Assembly (NCBI GenBank): GCA_021462845.1
Contig: JAJTXU010000007.1
Span: forward strand, 1-47,006
Origin: Anaerolineales bacterium
GTDB taxonomy: Bacteria; Chloroflexota; Anaerolineae; Anaerolineales; Villigracilaceae
Direction of reading: 5' to 3'
DNA: 47,006 nt
Program-made: the position numbers and the translations under genes
Notes under the pieces: generated by a model
Databases searched by the model: none
Told to the model about the DNA's origin: nothing
The model's input: only the letters and a program-made list of their open reading frames with translations
Shown here: positions 14,302 through 24,200 of the stretch, piece by piece
How positions within the stretch are numbered: position 1 is the first letter of the stretch
Layout: every line of letters starts with the position of its first letter

Positions 14302-15756
14302 ATGCCGACTCCAAAGATACTACTCTCCAGTGATTCTCAAGATTTCAATTCTAGAGAAGAATGCGATTGCGCCTGCGCGGACATGAGTTTTCTGACGCCG
14401 AATTTTCGATATGAAATCGGTTATCTAATGATCCAGCCTGATCTACACATTCAACCTCTTGGCTCTGACTATAGCCTTGTATTCAATCCGAAAACGGATG
14501 CCGATATTGCTGTTGTCAATTCGTTCGCGATGGCGATGTTGAATTCCTTTCAACCCGCAAGAAGGATTCAGGCGGACGATTCGGAGATTGTTATCCAAAA
14601 GATGGTCAGAGCAGATTTGTTGAATGTAACAAACCGAATAAATGATGTTTCTGCCCCTAAAACGCAACTGCAAACGTTGAGCGCCTGGGTCCACGTCACT
14701 GACCGGTGTAATCTTAGGTGCTCCTATTGCTACCTTCCGCATGTTCGAGAAGATATGTCACTTGAAACCGGCAAGGCGGCAATTGATGCAATTTTTCGGT
14801 CGGCTTTAATTCATGGGTATCAGCAGGTTAAGATCAAATATGCTGGGGGCGAGCCTCTCCTTCGTTTTTCATTGATTAAAGATATGCACGAGTATGCGAG
14901 TGTTTTGGCTGACCAGTATCGGATCATTTTGGATGAAGTGATTTTGAGTAATGGAACATTACTGACGCCTGAAATTGCTTGTACTCTGCGCAATCACAAA
15001 ATTCGCTTGATGATCTCTCTCGATGGTTTAGGACAATATCATGATCTCCATCGGGTGTATGCGGGTGGGCGCGGAACATTTTCGGACGTTGCCGAGGCGG
15101 TAAGGCTTGCTTTGGACTGCAACATTGTGCCTCATATTTCCGTCACCATAAGCGGGCGGACAGCCGAAGGTTTGCCAGCGTTAATGCGCTGGATCCTTGA
15201 ACACGAATTGCCTTTTAGCCTGAATTTCTACCGCGAGAATGAATTGTCTGCATCCAATATTGATATGCGACTTGATGAGGAGAAAATAGTTGCAGGGATG
15301 CGAGCTGCTTTTCGAGTGATCGAATCGGATTTGCCCTTACGAAGCCTGTTACCATCCATTGTGGATCGGGCGAATCTATCTTCGCCTCATTCGCGCACCT
15401 GTGGAGTGGGAGAGAATTATCTCGTCTTTGACCAAAACGGACAAGTTGCCAAATGTCAGATGCACATTCGCAAGCCGATTACAAATGTGCATGTGAACGA
15501 TCCTTTGGCAGTGATCCGCGCTGATCAATCTGGAGTTCAAAATCTTCCTGTGCTTGAGAAAGAAGGATGCCGCACTTGTGAGTGGAAACATTGGTGTGCT
15601 GGCGGATGCCCTATTACTACCCATCGTGCAACCGGGCGGTATGATGTGAAGTCTCCCAACTGCAATATTTACAAGGCTCTTTACCCGGAAGCATTGCGAC
15701 TGGAAGGATTGCGTTTGCTAAAATATGCAAACGATCCAGAAGTAGTTATGCAATAA
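14302..15756 (+). CDS. Radical SAM / SPASM maturase with N-terminal CxCxC and RRE-like region
   Basis: A 484-residue radical SAM enzyme. CNLRCSYCY carries the cluster-binding CxxxCxxC (Cys136, 140, 143). The SPASM part has Cys367, Cys385, then Cx2Cx5Cx3C (423, 426, 432, 436) and Cys454, as in peptide-modifying maturases. Residues ~45-115 resemble a PqqD-like peptide-recognition (RRE) domain, ending QKMVRADLLN. The extreme N-terminus has a CDCACAD motif (Cys21, 23, 25) after a Ser/Asp-rich run. The start is ATG 14302, 5 bases after GGAGG (14292-14296); earlier GTG/ATG codons overlap that site. It is the last gene of the cassette, 45 bases after the TPR gene. No separate precursor peptide is seen in the gaps. 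Its substrate may be one of the cassette proteins, its own N-terminus, or a peptide elsewhere. Confidence 0.88.
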   Translation: MPTPKILLSSDSQDFNSREECDCACADMSFLTPNFRYEIGYLMIQPDLHIQPLGSDYSLVFNPKTDADIAVVNSFAMAMLNSFQPARRIQADDSEIVIQKMVRADLLNVTNRINDVSAPKTQLQTLSAWVHVTDRCNLRCSYCYLPHVREDMSLETGKAAIDAIFRSALIHGYQQVKIKYAGGEPLLRFSLIKDMHEYASVLADQYRIILDEVILSNGTLLTPEIACTLRNHKIRLMISLDGLGQYHDLHRVYAGGRGTFSDVAEAVRLALDCNIVPHISVTISGRTAEGLPALMRWILEHELPFSLNFYRENELSASNIDMRLDEEKIVAGMRAAFRVIESDLPLRSLLPSIVDRANLSSPHSRTCGVGENYLVFDQNGQVAKCQMHIRKPITNVHVNDPLAVIRADQSGVQNLPVLEKEGCRTCEWKHWCAGGCPITTHRATGRYDVKSPNCNIYKALYPEALRLEGLRLLKYANDPEVVMQ

Positions 15757-15776
15757 GTAAAGACATATTAAATTGC

Positions 15777-16955
15777 CTATTTGTTTGCCAGATCCAAATA
15801 CTTCAACCCCGACCCCGTATTGAACAAAACGATCTTTTCATCTTTTTGAACCCAACCCTGGGCGATCAAGTCTTTCAGCGCGGCTAAGGTGGCGGCGCCT
15901 TCGGGGGCGGCAAAGATTCCCTCGGCGCGAGCCAGCTGTCCCTGCGATTCGAGAAGCGCTTCGTCGCTGACTGCGATGGCTGTCCCGTTGCTGTCGTAAA
16001 TATCTTGCATGATGAGATGATCGGCGAAACTCTTCGGCACACGCAGACCCGAAGCGACCGTCTGCGCATTCGTCCAGAAGTCGCAGAAGTTTGCTTTGGC
16101 TTGAAAGGCTTTGACGACCGGCGCGCATCCTTCGGCTTGCACCGAGACCATGCGCGGACGTTTTGTGTTTTTGAGCCAGCCCAATTCTTCGAGTTCGGCG
16201 AAGGCTTTCCACATGCCCACGAGACCCGTGCCTCCGCCGGTGGGGTAAACGATCACATCGGGCAATGTCCAATCGAAGGATTCGGCGAGTTCATAGCCCA
16301 TCACTTTCTTGCCTTCCACGCGATACGGCTCTTTGAACGTGGAGACATCGAACCAGCCCTCCTCGCGCGCTTTGATGCCCGCCATGCCAGACGCGTCGCT
16401 GATGAGACCGTCTACGAGGATCACGTCCGCGCCGGTCATGCGGCTCTCCTCGATGTTGGCAAGCGGCGTGTCTTTGGGCATGAAGATGTGCGCCCGCAAG
16501 CCCGCGCGCGCCGCGTATGCCGCCATCGCGCCGCCGGCATTGCCCGCGGTGGGGATAATCACTTTTTCGACGCCGAGTTCTTTGGCTTTAGAGACTGCCG
16601 CCGCCAGCCCGCGCGCTTTGAATGAGCCGGTTGGGTTACTGCTTTCATCTTTCACAAACAGATTCGTCAACCCCAACTCTTGTTGAAGGCGAGGCAGGGA
16701 TAGCAAGGGAGTATCGCCCTCGCCCAGGAAGATCTGGTTTTCGCGGTGAATGACGGGGAGGAATTCCTCCCAGCGCCACATGCCTCGTGTGCGGCGCGTG
16801 ATCTCGTCGCGGTCCACGGTTCCGCGCGCCTTTTTCAGATCGTACATCGATAGAAGCGGCGACTGGCATGTGGGGCAGAACGTATGAAGTTCCTGATGAC
16901 GATATTCTGTGTCACACCCCGAACAGAGTAGATGGGATAAATACGAGGCAGTCAT
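15777..16955 (-). CDS. thrC: Threonine synthase
   Basis: A 392-residue PLP enzyme that converts O-phosphohomoserine to threonine. The N-terminal zinc ribbon CSGCDTEYRHQELHTFCPTC is followed by SNPTGSFKARGL, whose Lys binds PLP, and by PTAGNAGGAMAAYA, the substrate/phosphate segment; a Gly-rich PTGGGTGLVGMW loop holds the cofactor phosphate. A longer frame exists to 17033, but it overlaps the receiver gene. ATG at 16955 gives the expected MTASYLSHLLC start and places it 4 bases after that gene. It is the last gene of the long minus-strand signalling block and converges with the radical SAM gene only 20 bases away, with no clear terminator between. Confidence 0.93.
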   Translation of the reverse strand: MTASYLSHLLCSGCDTEYRHQELHTFCPTCQSPLLSMYDLKKARGTVDRDEITRRTRGMWRWEEFLPVIHRENQIFLGEGDTPLLSLPRLQQELGLTNLFVKDESSNPTGSFKARGLAAAVSKAKELGVEKVIIPTAGNAGGAMAAYAARAGLRAHIFMPKDTPLANIEESRMTGADVILVDGLISDASGMAGIKAREEGWFDVSTFKEPYRVEGKKVMGYELAESFDWTLPDVIVYPTGGGTGLVGMWKAFAELEELGWLKNTKRPRMVSVQAEGCAPVVKAFQAKANFCDFWTNAQTVASGLRVPKSFADHLIMQDIYDSNGTAIAVSDEALLESQGQLARAEGIFAAPEGAATLAALKDLIAQGWVQKDEKIVLFNTGSGLKYLDLANK

Positions 16956-16959
16956 GGTT

Positions 16960-17343
16960 TTACGCGGTTGGGACGAACGCTTCGACCCGCGCCCACAACT
17001 CGCGGATGTTGATCGGCTTGGACATGTACACATCGCAACCGGCTTCGAGCGCTTTTTCGGCGTCGCCTTTCAGGGCATTCGCGGTAATGGCAATGATCGG
17101 CACCGTTGCGAGTTCGCGTTTTGCGCTGGCGCGTAACCGCCGCGCCACTTCGTAGCCGTCAATGTCGGGCAGGTTGATGTCTAACAAGATGAGGCTCACA
17201 TTCTCAGCCTCTGCCATTGCCACGCCATCGAGTCCGTTGGGCGCATGCAGTAATTTATATCCGCGCGCTTCCAGTGCGCGTTTGACCAGCATGGTGTTAT
17301 CTGGGTTGTCCTCTACATAAAGTACATTGTGTGTTTCAGTCAT
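16960..17343 (-). CDS. Stand-alone receiver-domain response regulator
   Basis: A 127-residue CheY-like protein. It has the acidic pocket VEDNPDN, phospho-acceptor Asp in LLDINLPDIDGYEVARRLRA, the Thr switch in IAITANA, and the conserved Lys in MSKPI. There is no output domain, so it acts by protein contact or as a phosphate shuttle. It lies between a second single receiver (11 bases upstream) and thrC (4 bases downstream), and resembles its neighbour closely, consistent with a local duplication. Probable phosphodonor: the GAF-histidine kinase at 19394-21241. Partner of the signal unknown. Confidence 0.92.
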   Translation of the reverse strand: MTETHNVLYVEDNPDNTMLVKRALEARGYKLLHAPNGLDGVAMAEAENVSLILLDINLPDIDGYEVARRLRASAKRELATVPIIAITANALKGDAEKALEAGCDVYMSKPINIRELWARVEAFVPTA

Positions 17344-17353
17344 GATCTCATCC

Positions 17354-17737
17354 TCATGTTTCCTTCTGAATTGATACTTCTACCTTGTCTAATAGCTCTT
17401 GAATATTAATAGGTTTGGCTATATAAAAATTACAACCCGAGTCGAGTATCTTTTGGTCGTCGCCTCGCATGGCGTTGGCGGTCACGGCGATGATGGGGAT
17501 CTCAGCCAACCGTGTCTTTTTGCTGGCGCGTAATCGGCGGGCAACCTCGTAGCCGTCTATGTCAGGGAGGTTGATGTCCAGCAAGATCAGGTCTATCTCT
17601 TCGTTCTCTGCAAAGAATATGCCTTGCAAGCCTGTGCGGGCTTCGATCAATGTGTAATTCTCAGATTGCAGAATGCGCCGAACCAGCGTCATATTGTCCG
17701 GGTGATCTTCGATATACAGAACGGTGGGAGGGGTCAT
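17354..17737 (-). CDS. Stand-alone receiver-domain response regulator
   Basis: A 127-residue CheY-like protein starting MTPPTVLYIEDHPDNMTLV. The acceptor Asp lies in LILLDINLPDIDGYEVARRL, followed by IAVTANAMRGDD and the Lys of YIAKPINIQELL. It differs from the downstream receiver mainly in helices 1 and 5, pointing to duplication of one gene. Its start overlaps the stop of the threonine-synthase/receiver fusion (ATGA), so it is translationally coupled to it. No output domain. Confidence 0.92.
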   Translation of the reverse strand: MTPPTVLYIEDHPDNMTLVRRILQSENYTLIEARTGLQGIFFAENEEIDLILLDINLPDIDGYEVARRLRASKKTRLAEIPIIAVTANAMRGDDQKILDSGCNFYIAKPINIQELLDKVEVSIQKET

Positions 17738-19392
17738 GTCTGCTCTCCTGCCGGCTCGTTGGATTCTTCGATCACGTGGATCACCTGGTCTACAAATTTT
17801 TTCGTGGAGAGCGAGCCTTTTTGATACACCGCTTGAATGTGTCCGTTCAATCGTTTTCGTTCTTCGGTTGTGATGTCTTTCGCGCTGACGACGACGATAG
17901 GAATATCTTTCGTGCGCGGATCAAGTTTGAGCTCTTCCACAAAGCCGAACCCGTCAATGCCGGGCATGGTGAGGTCTGAGACGATCAGGTCGGGCAATTT
18001 TTGCCGCGCCATTGCCAAGCCTTCCCAGCCGTCTTTGGCGTGATAGACGCGGTAGGATTTGTGCCCTTCAAGCAAACGACGGATGAGTAAAGCGTCGTCG
18101 GCGTTATCGTCCACGAGCAAAACGGTGGTCGCCTTTTCATCTAAATTTTCGAGCGCGGCTTGCAATCCTTCGCGCGGAGCGGGGGATTGATCTTTGCTCA
18201 AGTGTACATCCACTGCCCATTGATCGCCAAGCACATGTTTTTCGACCGGGAAGGTATGACCCGTACAATTGACGACGACCTTTTCATCGGCTGTAATCGT
18301 GCCATTGCGGATCAACTTCTCGAGTCCCGCGAAGGCGACGGCGGTTGCCGGTTCGACAGCCATGCCCTCGCTTTTTGCGAGCGCGCGCATCGCGTTGAAC
18401 GCCTCGGCATCGGTCACCGATTCCATGACGCCGCCGAATTGCTGGGTGAGATTCCATAAATAGGAATAGGCTTTGCCGGGATCGCCGGTAGACAAAATAA
18501 TAATGCTGGTTTCGGGAATCACCGCCTCGGCAGAATCTTTACCGGCTTTGAAGGCGTTGACCATCGGCGCGCACCCTGCGGCTTGAATGATTCCCAGTTT
18601 GGGGACTCGGTCAATGAGACCCATGTTGAACAGTTCTTTGAATCCCTGATACACGCCCAGCGGACCCAACCCGCCGCTGACGGCTTGAATGTACCAATCC
18701 GGCGCGTGCCAATTCAATTGCTCGACAATTTCATACGCGATGGTTTTCATCGCTTCACGCGCAGAGATGGAGGATGCGCCGCGGTCGAGCAGAAGTTGAC
18801 GGCGTTGCGCGAATTGCGCCGCGATTTGTTTCGTCTGATCGTAGTTGCCGCTGACGCGAATCACCTCCGCGCCGAACAATGCCGCCTCGCGCAATTTTTC
18901 CTGCGGCACGAGGCTGGTCATGAAGACCCAGAGTTTGATTCCCGCGCGAGCGCACGCCGCGGCATATGCCACAGCCGCGTTGCCGGTAGAGGCGATTACC
19001 GCTTCTTTCACGCCTTTTTCCGCCATCGCGGCGACGGCTCCTGCCGCCTGACGATCCTTGAAGGAGGAGGTCGGCCCGTAGCGCTCGTCCTTGATGTAAA
19101 CTGAATCATGCCCAAGGTCCGGAGCGAAGCGTTGTGACAGCCACAGCGGAGTCCCGCCGGCGGGGTAGAGATCCAAAGAGGCGGGATCGTTGAGCGGAAG
19201 GACATCCTGATAGCGCCACATGTTGGATGGGCGGTTGGGGAGTCCGCGTAAAATTTCGCGCTTGAACGCGTTGTAATCGTAACGCGCCTCCAGCCATTGC
19301 GAATCGCAACTTTTGCAAATCGCGGGAGTGAGCGGTTCGTAGGGCTGTTGATTGCCGCAGAGATTACATTCAAGAAACTTGGGCGTTGCCAT
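17734..19392 (-). CDS. Threonine-synthase-like PLP enzyme fused to a receiver domain
   Basis: A 552-residue fusion. Residues 1-~405 are a threonine-synthase-like fold II PLP enzyme: zinc ribbon CNLCGNQQPYEPLTPAICKSC, PTSSFKDRQAAGAV with the PLP Lys, IASTGNAAVAYAAACARAGI, and a GGLGPLGVYQG phosphate loop. Residues ~428-545 are a complete receiver domain (TVLLVDDNADD, acceptor Asp in LIVSDLTMPGIDG, switch VVSAKD, Lys in YQKGS). Such a fusion is unusual and suggests enzyme activity or assembly controlled by phosphorylation, or a metabolic enzyme turned into a sensor. It begins 1 base after the GAF-histidine kinase stop and overlaps the receiver at 17737 by 4 bases. Whether the PLP part still makes threonine is unknown. 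Confidence 0.88.
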   Translation of the reverse strand: MATPKFLECNLCGNQQPYEPLTPAICKSCDSQWLEARYDYNAFKREILRGLPNRPSNMWRYQDVLPLNDPASLDLYPAGGTPLWLSQRFAPDLGHDSVYIKDERYGPTSSFKDRQAAGAVAAMAEKGVKEAVIASTGNAAVAYAAACARAGIKLWVFMTSLVPQEKLREAALFGAEVIRVSGNYDQTKQIAAQFAQRRQLLLDRGASSISAREAMKTIAYEIVEQLNWHAPDWYIQAVSGGLGPLGVYQGFKELFNMGLIDRVPKLGIIQAAGCAPMVNAFKAGKDSAEAVIPETSIIILSTGDPGKAYSYLWNLTQQFGGVMESVTDAEAFNAMRALAKSEGMAVEPATAVAFAGLEKLIRNGTITADEKVVVNCTGHTFPVEKHVLGDQWAVDVHLSKDQSPAPREGLQAALENLDEKATTVLLVDDNADDALLIRRLLEGHKSYRVYHAKDGWEGLAMARQKLPDLIVSDLTMPGIDGFGFVEELKLDPRTKDIPIVVVSAKDITTEERKRLNGHIQAVYQKGSLSTKKFVDQVIHVIEESNEPAGEQT

Positions 19393-19393
19393 A

Positions 19394-21241
19394 TTATTTT
19401 TCTCGTTTTTCTATAACTTCTGTAACGCGCGCTTCGAGAGGAAGTTCGACGAAGAAGGTGGAGCCTTCGCCATGGATGCCCGCGCTTTCAACCCATAAGC
19501 GCCCGCCGTGCATTTCGACGAGGCGGCGGCTGATCGGCAAGCCCAAACCTGTGCCGCCCGCTTTGCGCGTGGTTGAGACGTCCACTTGCGTGAACTCTTG
19601 AAACACCGCTTCGAGATCGCTTTGCGGAATACCGATGCCGGTATCTTTGACCGAGATCAAAACCCTCGCGCCGTCCATGGCGGTTGCAGTGACGCTCACC
19701 TTGCCCTTCTCGGTAAATTTGATGGCGTTGTTCACGAGGTTGATCATCACTTGCCGCAAGCGCGTGTTATCCGCAAAAATTTCAACGGTTTGATCGGATG
19801 TTTCGGTAATGGCGAGCGCGAGCTTCTTGTCGTTCGCCAGAGTGGAGGTGATGCTGATCACATCGTCCAGCAGGGCGTGGACTCTAAACTTTTCAAGATT
19901 CAAATTCATCTTGCCCGATTCGATCTTCGCCATATCCAACACATCGTTGATGAGGTGCAGGAGGTGCTGTCCGTTTTTCTGGATGAGGCGCAGGTCGTTG
20001 TCCATGTTTTCGGTCAGTTCGCCATCCAAACCTTCGAGCATCACGTCGGTGAAGCCGAGGATCGAGTTCATCGGCGTGCGCAACTCATGCGACATGTTGG
20101 CAAGGAACGCGGATTTGAGGCGGTCGAGTTCTTTCAATTCCTCCGCGCGTTTTTGAAGTTCTTCCGTCAGGCGCAGGGTCTCAAGATGGATGCTGGTCTG
20201 CTTGGCGATGGCGGCGGCGATGTCTATTGCCTCTTGCGAGACGTGCGGCAAGCCAGACACAACCAGTTGACCGATGGGTTCGCCGCGCACCATCAGCGGG
20301 TGTTCAAAATCTACAACGGCTGAGAGCGCGTTGCCGTTCAGCGGCGATACCTTCACCGAGTCGTAGACAAAGCCGGTCGCGGCGTTTTCTTTCTCGGCGA
20401 ACGCATCCCAGTTCTGGCGGGTGAGGCGGCGTGTGGCGTCTTCCGCTTCGGCGCGGGCGCGCGAGGCGTCTGCCAATAGGCGGATGTTTTCCACTTGTTG
20501 CCCAACCTGCTTGGCGACGGCGTTCACGAACGTCTTATCTTCTTCGGTGAGAGCGCCGTTGCCTTTAACGAAAAGTTTTCCGATCTGCTGATCTAAAACC
20601 TGCATGACCTCTTCATGGTCGTATTGCTCAGGCTCGATGCCTGCGAACGGCTCCACAGCCGACTGATCGTAAGCGTAGCCGATCCGCTCGCTGTTATGAA
20701 TGGCATCCAGAAAGTTTGCCCAACTATCATGGGCGAATTGATGTGTGGCATCTTCCGCTTCGGCGCGGGCGCGTTCGGCGGCGGCAAGCAGGCGCAAATT
20801 TTCGATTTGGAGCGAAGCCTGTTGCGCGACCGCGCTCGCTAATTTGACATCTTCCTCGGTCAGCGGGCGTTCGGGAGACGGGGAGACTTGCACCTCGCCG
20901 ATTTCGACTCCGCTGGAGATCAACGGCGTTGTGACAAGACCCGCCTCATTCCCGACGCGAGGCTGGTTCATCCGAACCGGCGTGATCTCATCCCCGGCAT
21001 ACGCAAACCCGACCTCTTCCTTTTCGTAGAGGAGGGGCGCGGCGGTCTTTCGCGCTTCGCTTTCTTTTAGCCGAGTCTCCAACTCGCGGACTCGAGATCG
21101 CAGGACTTCCAATTCCGAACGCGGGGGCGTGGAGGCAACGGCAAACTCAACCTGCCGTCTATCGCCGCTCGGCTCGGTAGAAAGTTGTTCCATTTGCGCG
21201 AACAACGTCTCAACCCGTTTTTTGGACCTGTCGATGGTCAT
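19394..21241 (-). CDS. Soluble GAF-histidine kinase
   Basis: A 615-residue cytoplasmic kinase without membrane segments. After a coiled coil (~50-65) come three degenerate GAF-type repeats, each ending in a similar QQ/IENLRLLA-type helix. HisKA has the phospho-His near 384 (MSHELRTPMNSILGF), and HATPase_c shows LVNNAIKF, DTGIGIP and GGTGLGLPISRRL. ATG 21241 is preferred over the TTG at 21244 because AGGAGA lies a normal distance upstream. It is the only kinase in the minus-strand block 15777-30924 and sits right after three kinase-less sensors and right before receivers. It probably serves them all. Direct interaction is an inference from order. Confidence 0.9.
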   Translation of the reverse strand: MTIDRSKKRVETLFAQMEQLSTEPSGDRRQVEFAVASTPPRSELEVLRSRVRELETRLKESEARKTAAPLLYEKEEVGFAYAGDEITPVRMNQPRVGNEAGLVTTPLISSGVEIGEVQVSPSPERPLTEEDVKLASAVAQQASLQIENLRLLAAAERARAEAEDATHQFAHDSWANFLDAIHNSERIGYAYDQSAVEPFAGIEPEQYDHEEVMQVLDQQIGKLFVKGNGALTEEDKTFVNAVAKQVGQQVENIRLLADASRARAEAEDATRRLTRQNWDAFAEKENAATGFVYDSVKVSPLNGNALSAVVDFEHPLMVRGEPIGQLVVSGLPHVSQEAIDIAAAIAKQTSIHLETLRLTEELQKRAEELKELDRLKSAFLANMSHELRTPMNSILGFTDVMLEGLDGELTENMDNDLRLIQKNGQHLLHLINDVLDMAKIESGKMNLNLEKFRVHALLDDVISITSTLANDKKLALAITETSDQTVEIFADNTRLRQVMINLVNNAIKFTEKGKVSVTATAMDGARVLISVKDTGIGIPQSDLEAVFQEFTQVDVSTTRKAGGTGLGLPISRRLVEMHGGRLWVESAGIHGEGSTFFVELPLEARVTEVIEKREK

Positions 21242-21269
21242 CAATGACTCTCCTATCAGCGAGTTCTCG

Positions 21270-24200
21270 TTAAGAGAGCTTGTCTTTCATGCTCAGTTGC
21301 GCGACCGTCATGGGTGCGCTCAACGCGTGACCCAGTTCGCGCGCCGCAATTTGTAATACGGCTTCCACGGAAGTGGCGCTCTGGATCTTCTGGTTGATAA
21401 CGTTCAGCATGGCTTCGCGTTCGGCTTGCTTGCGAACCTGGTCAAAGAGTTTGATGCGCTGCATGACGATGGCGAGTTGGGTCGCAATCGCTTGCAACAT
21501 GCGCTCTTCGCGGGCGCCGAGGTCTGCCATGCTCCGATTTCGTGTTACGGCAATCACGCCCAGCAATTCCTGCCCAACCATGATGGGCGTTGAAAGCGCC
21601 TTGCCCACTCTTGCCAGGACCTCCGGCGGCATCCCCCCCATCCGTTCGTCTTTTTCGGGGTCGTTCACCATCACCATGCGGCGCGTTTTTGCCGCCAGCG
21701 TGGCAGGCGTGGCTTCGTCTATGGACAGGCTGGCTGTGATTCTCTCTGCCGGCATGTTTTCGCCTGCCACGCCTCGCAACGTCTCGTTTGCGGGATCGTA
21801 CACGGAGATCCACGATCCCGTAAATCCCAGTTCTTCGCAGGACAATTTTGCAACGGTTTGATAGATCACGTCGAGTTCTGTCGCGCCGCCGATGGCTTCG
21901 TTGATGCGGTAAAGCGTTTGCGTTTCTGCCAGCGATGCCTGCGTCTGTTCGAACTGACGCTGGTTTTCCAACATGGTGGCGATCTGCGGACCTAACGCCA
22001 CGAACAGGCGTTTTTCCTCTTCGGTGAAGTGGTGCGGCTCTTCGCCTTCCAGCATCAGCACGCCGAGTTGTTTCGACCCAACGTGCAGGGGCAGAATAGC
22101 CACCGCGCGCAGGTTCAAGCGTTGCGCCAGTTGCATGGTGACGGGATCAACGCGATCGTCGGCAAATCCGTCGTCGAAGAACAACGGCGTGGGGCTGAGG
22201 AATAACTTCATCATGCGCACGACTTCGATGGAATAGTGGGTGCCGACTGCTGTGGCTTCATGTCCCGTTCCGTTCCACCAGTTGGCGATGACATCCAGAC
22301 TTTCCACCTCGCCTTCCGCATCTACAGTTGTGCTCCCCATGATCGCGCGGTTGATGACCGGGATGTTGATCGCCTCGACGGCGACCGCAGTCAGTTCCTG
22401 CAAGTCTGCCGCTTGCGTGATGCGGCGGCTGGCTTCGAACAACTTTTCCGATTGCGCCAGCGCGGACTGCGTCTGGTCGTATTGGCGCAGACCCTCGATG
22501 TGCGCGCTGAGGCGTTCCGCGACGGCGCTGGCAAGTTCAATCGATTCTGTATCGCTTGAATCTAAGCCTTGAACGGCAAGTTTGCCTACCACTTCGTCTC
22601 GCACCTTCAACGGCAGAGTCGCGCCCGCATCTTCGAGAGGCGCGCCATTGAGAGGCAGAACTTCTTTGAGGTTATATAAGTATCCAAGACTTTCGCTTGC
22701 TTTTTCGGCATAGGTTTGCCAGCCTTCGCGAGTTAAGCGGCGGGCGGCTTCTTCCGCCTCGGCGCGATACCGCTCGGCGTTTTCGAGCAGGCGCAGGTTC
22801 TCGATCTGTTGCGCCACCTGGCGGGCAACTACGCTGACCAATTCATTCGTATGCTCGCGGCTGCCCTCGTCGTTAAGTTCGACCGCCAGAGACCCAAGCG
22901 CTTCGCCTGTTAATGTGATCGGCGCTAAAACGGTTGGCGCGCCCTCTGCGGGTTGGGTTTCATCCGCTTCTGAAAGCGGCGCAACTGTGTCATGGCTGAA
23001 CACGAAGCCGAATTGTTCCGGCTCGTGGATGGCATCCAGATGCTCAGCCCATCTCTCGCGGATGAGGTGCCGGGCTTGCGCTTCCATTTGAGCGCGGGCT
23101 TGTTCCGTTTCTGCCAACAGGTTTGCGTTTTGAATGGCGATCGCTAACTGACCAGCCAAGGCTTCGAAAGCGGGGAGGACTTCATCGGTCAATGCGCCGG
23201 GTTGACTGCTCTGCATATCGAGCACGCCCACCACCTTGTCCGCGATGATCAGCGGCACAGCCATTTCACCTCGTGTTTCAGGTAATAATGGGTTCTGGCG
23301 GAAGGCGGCGCTTTGGGAAGTATCCGAGATCACCACAGAGCGTTTGTCTATTGCCGCGCGCCCGTTGATCGAATTGATGTTGACGGGTAGGCTATGACCT
23401 TGTTCAACCAGTTGAGCGCCAACGGCGCCGGTACCCGCTTCCAGTATGAGCCTGGACCCGTCGGCGTCGGTCAGGTAGACCTGCGCGTAGTACAGATCGA
23501 ATTCTTTCAAGATGAGATCGCAAGCGTTTCTCAGCATCACATCGAGTTCATGTACCTGAGAGACGGCGCGCCCCACTTCCGCCGCCAGCCCCAAGTTGCG
23601 GGTGCGGTCAGCGACGCGTTGTTCCAAGGTGGCGAAACTTTCGCTCAATTGAGCCGACATATAGTTGAATGCAGCCGCCAGAGAGCCGGTTTCATCTTTC
23701 GATTCGACCTTGGCGCGAGCGGAAAGGTCTCCCGATGAGACTTGTTCCACGGTTTGTGTTAGGCGCGCAAGCGGCGCGGCGATAAATTGACCGGTGATGA
23801 AACTTAAGGCGGTGGCGACGATCAATAGACCGAGGAGAATGAACGCCGCGATCCATAAAGACGCCTTTGTCTCGTTTTGAATCTCCTGGCGAGAACTTAC
23901 GATGGCTGTGTTTAATTCACTGACCGGCGCGATGATTCCCAAACTGTAGCCTGCCGTTTGTAGCGGCGTGAACGTCATGTATGATTCCACGCCGTTGATC
24001 GTAACGATAGACAGCCCGGACTTGCCGGCTGTCATTTGATTTGTGAGAGCCTGCAGTTCTTCTGAGCCTCGACCGAGAACGGTTTGCGTTGGCGTTGCTC
24101 CGAGCGGCACTTCTTCGGGTTGTAAACCAAAGAGGGGGTAGCCTTCAGGCGGCATGACTAGAATGTGCCCCGTATCGTCAACGAGGAAGGCAAAACCGGC

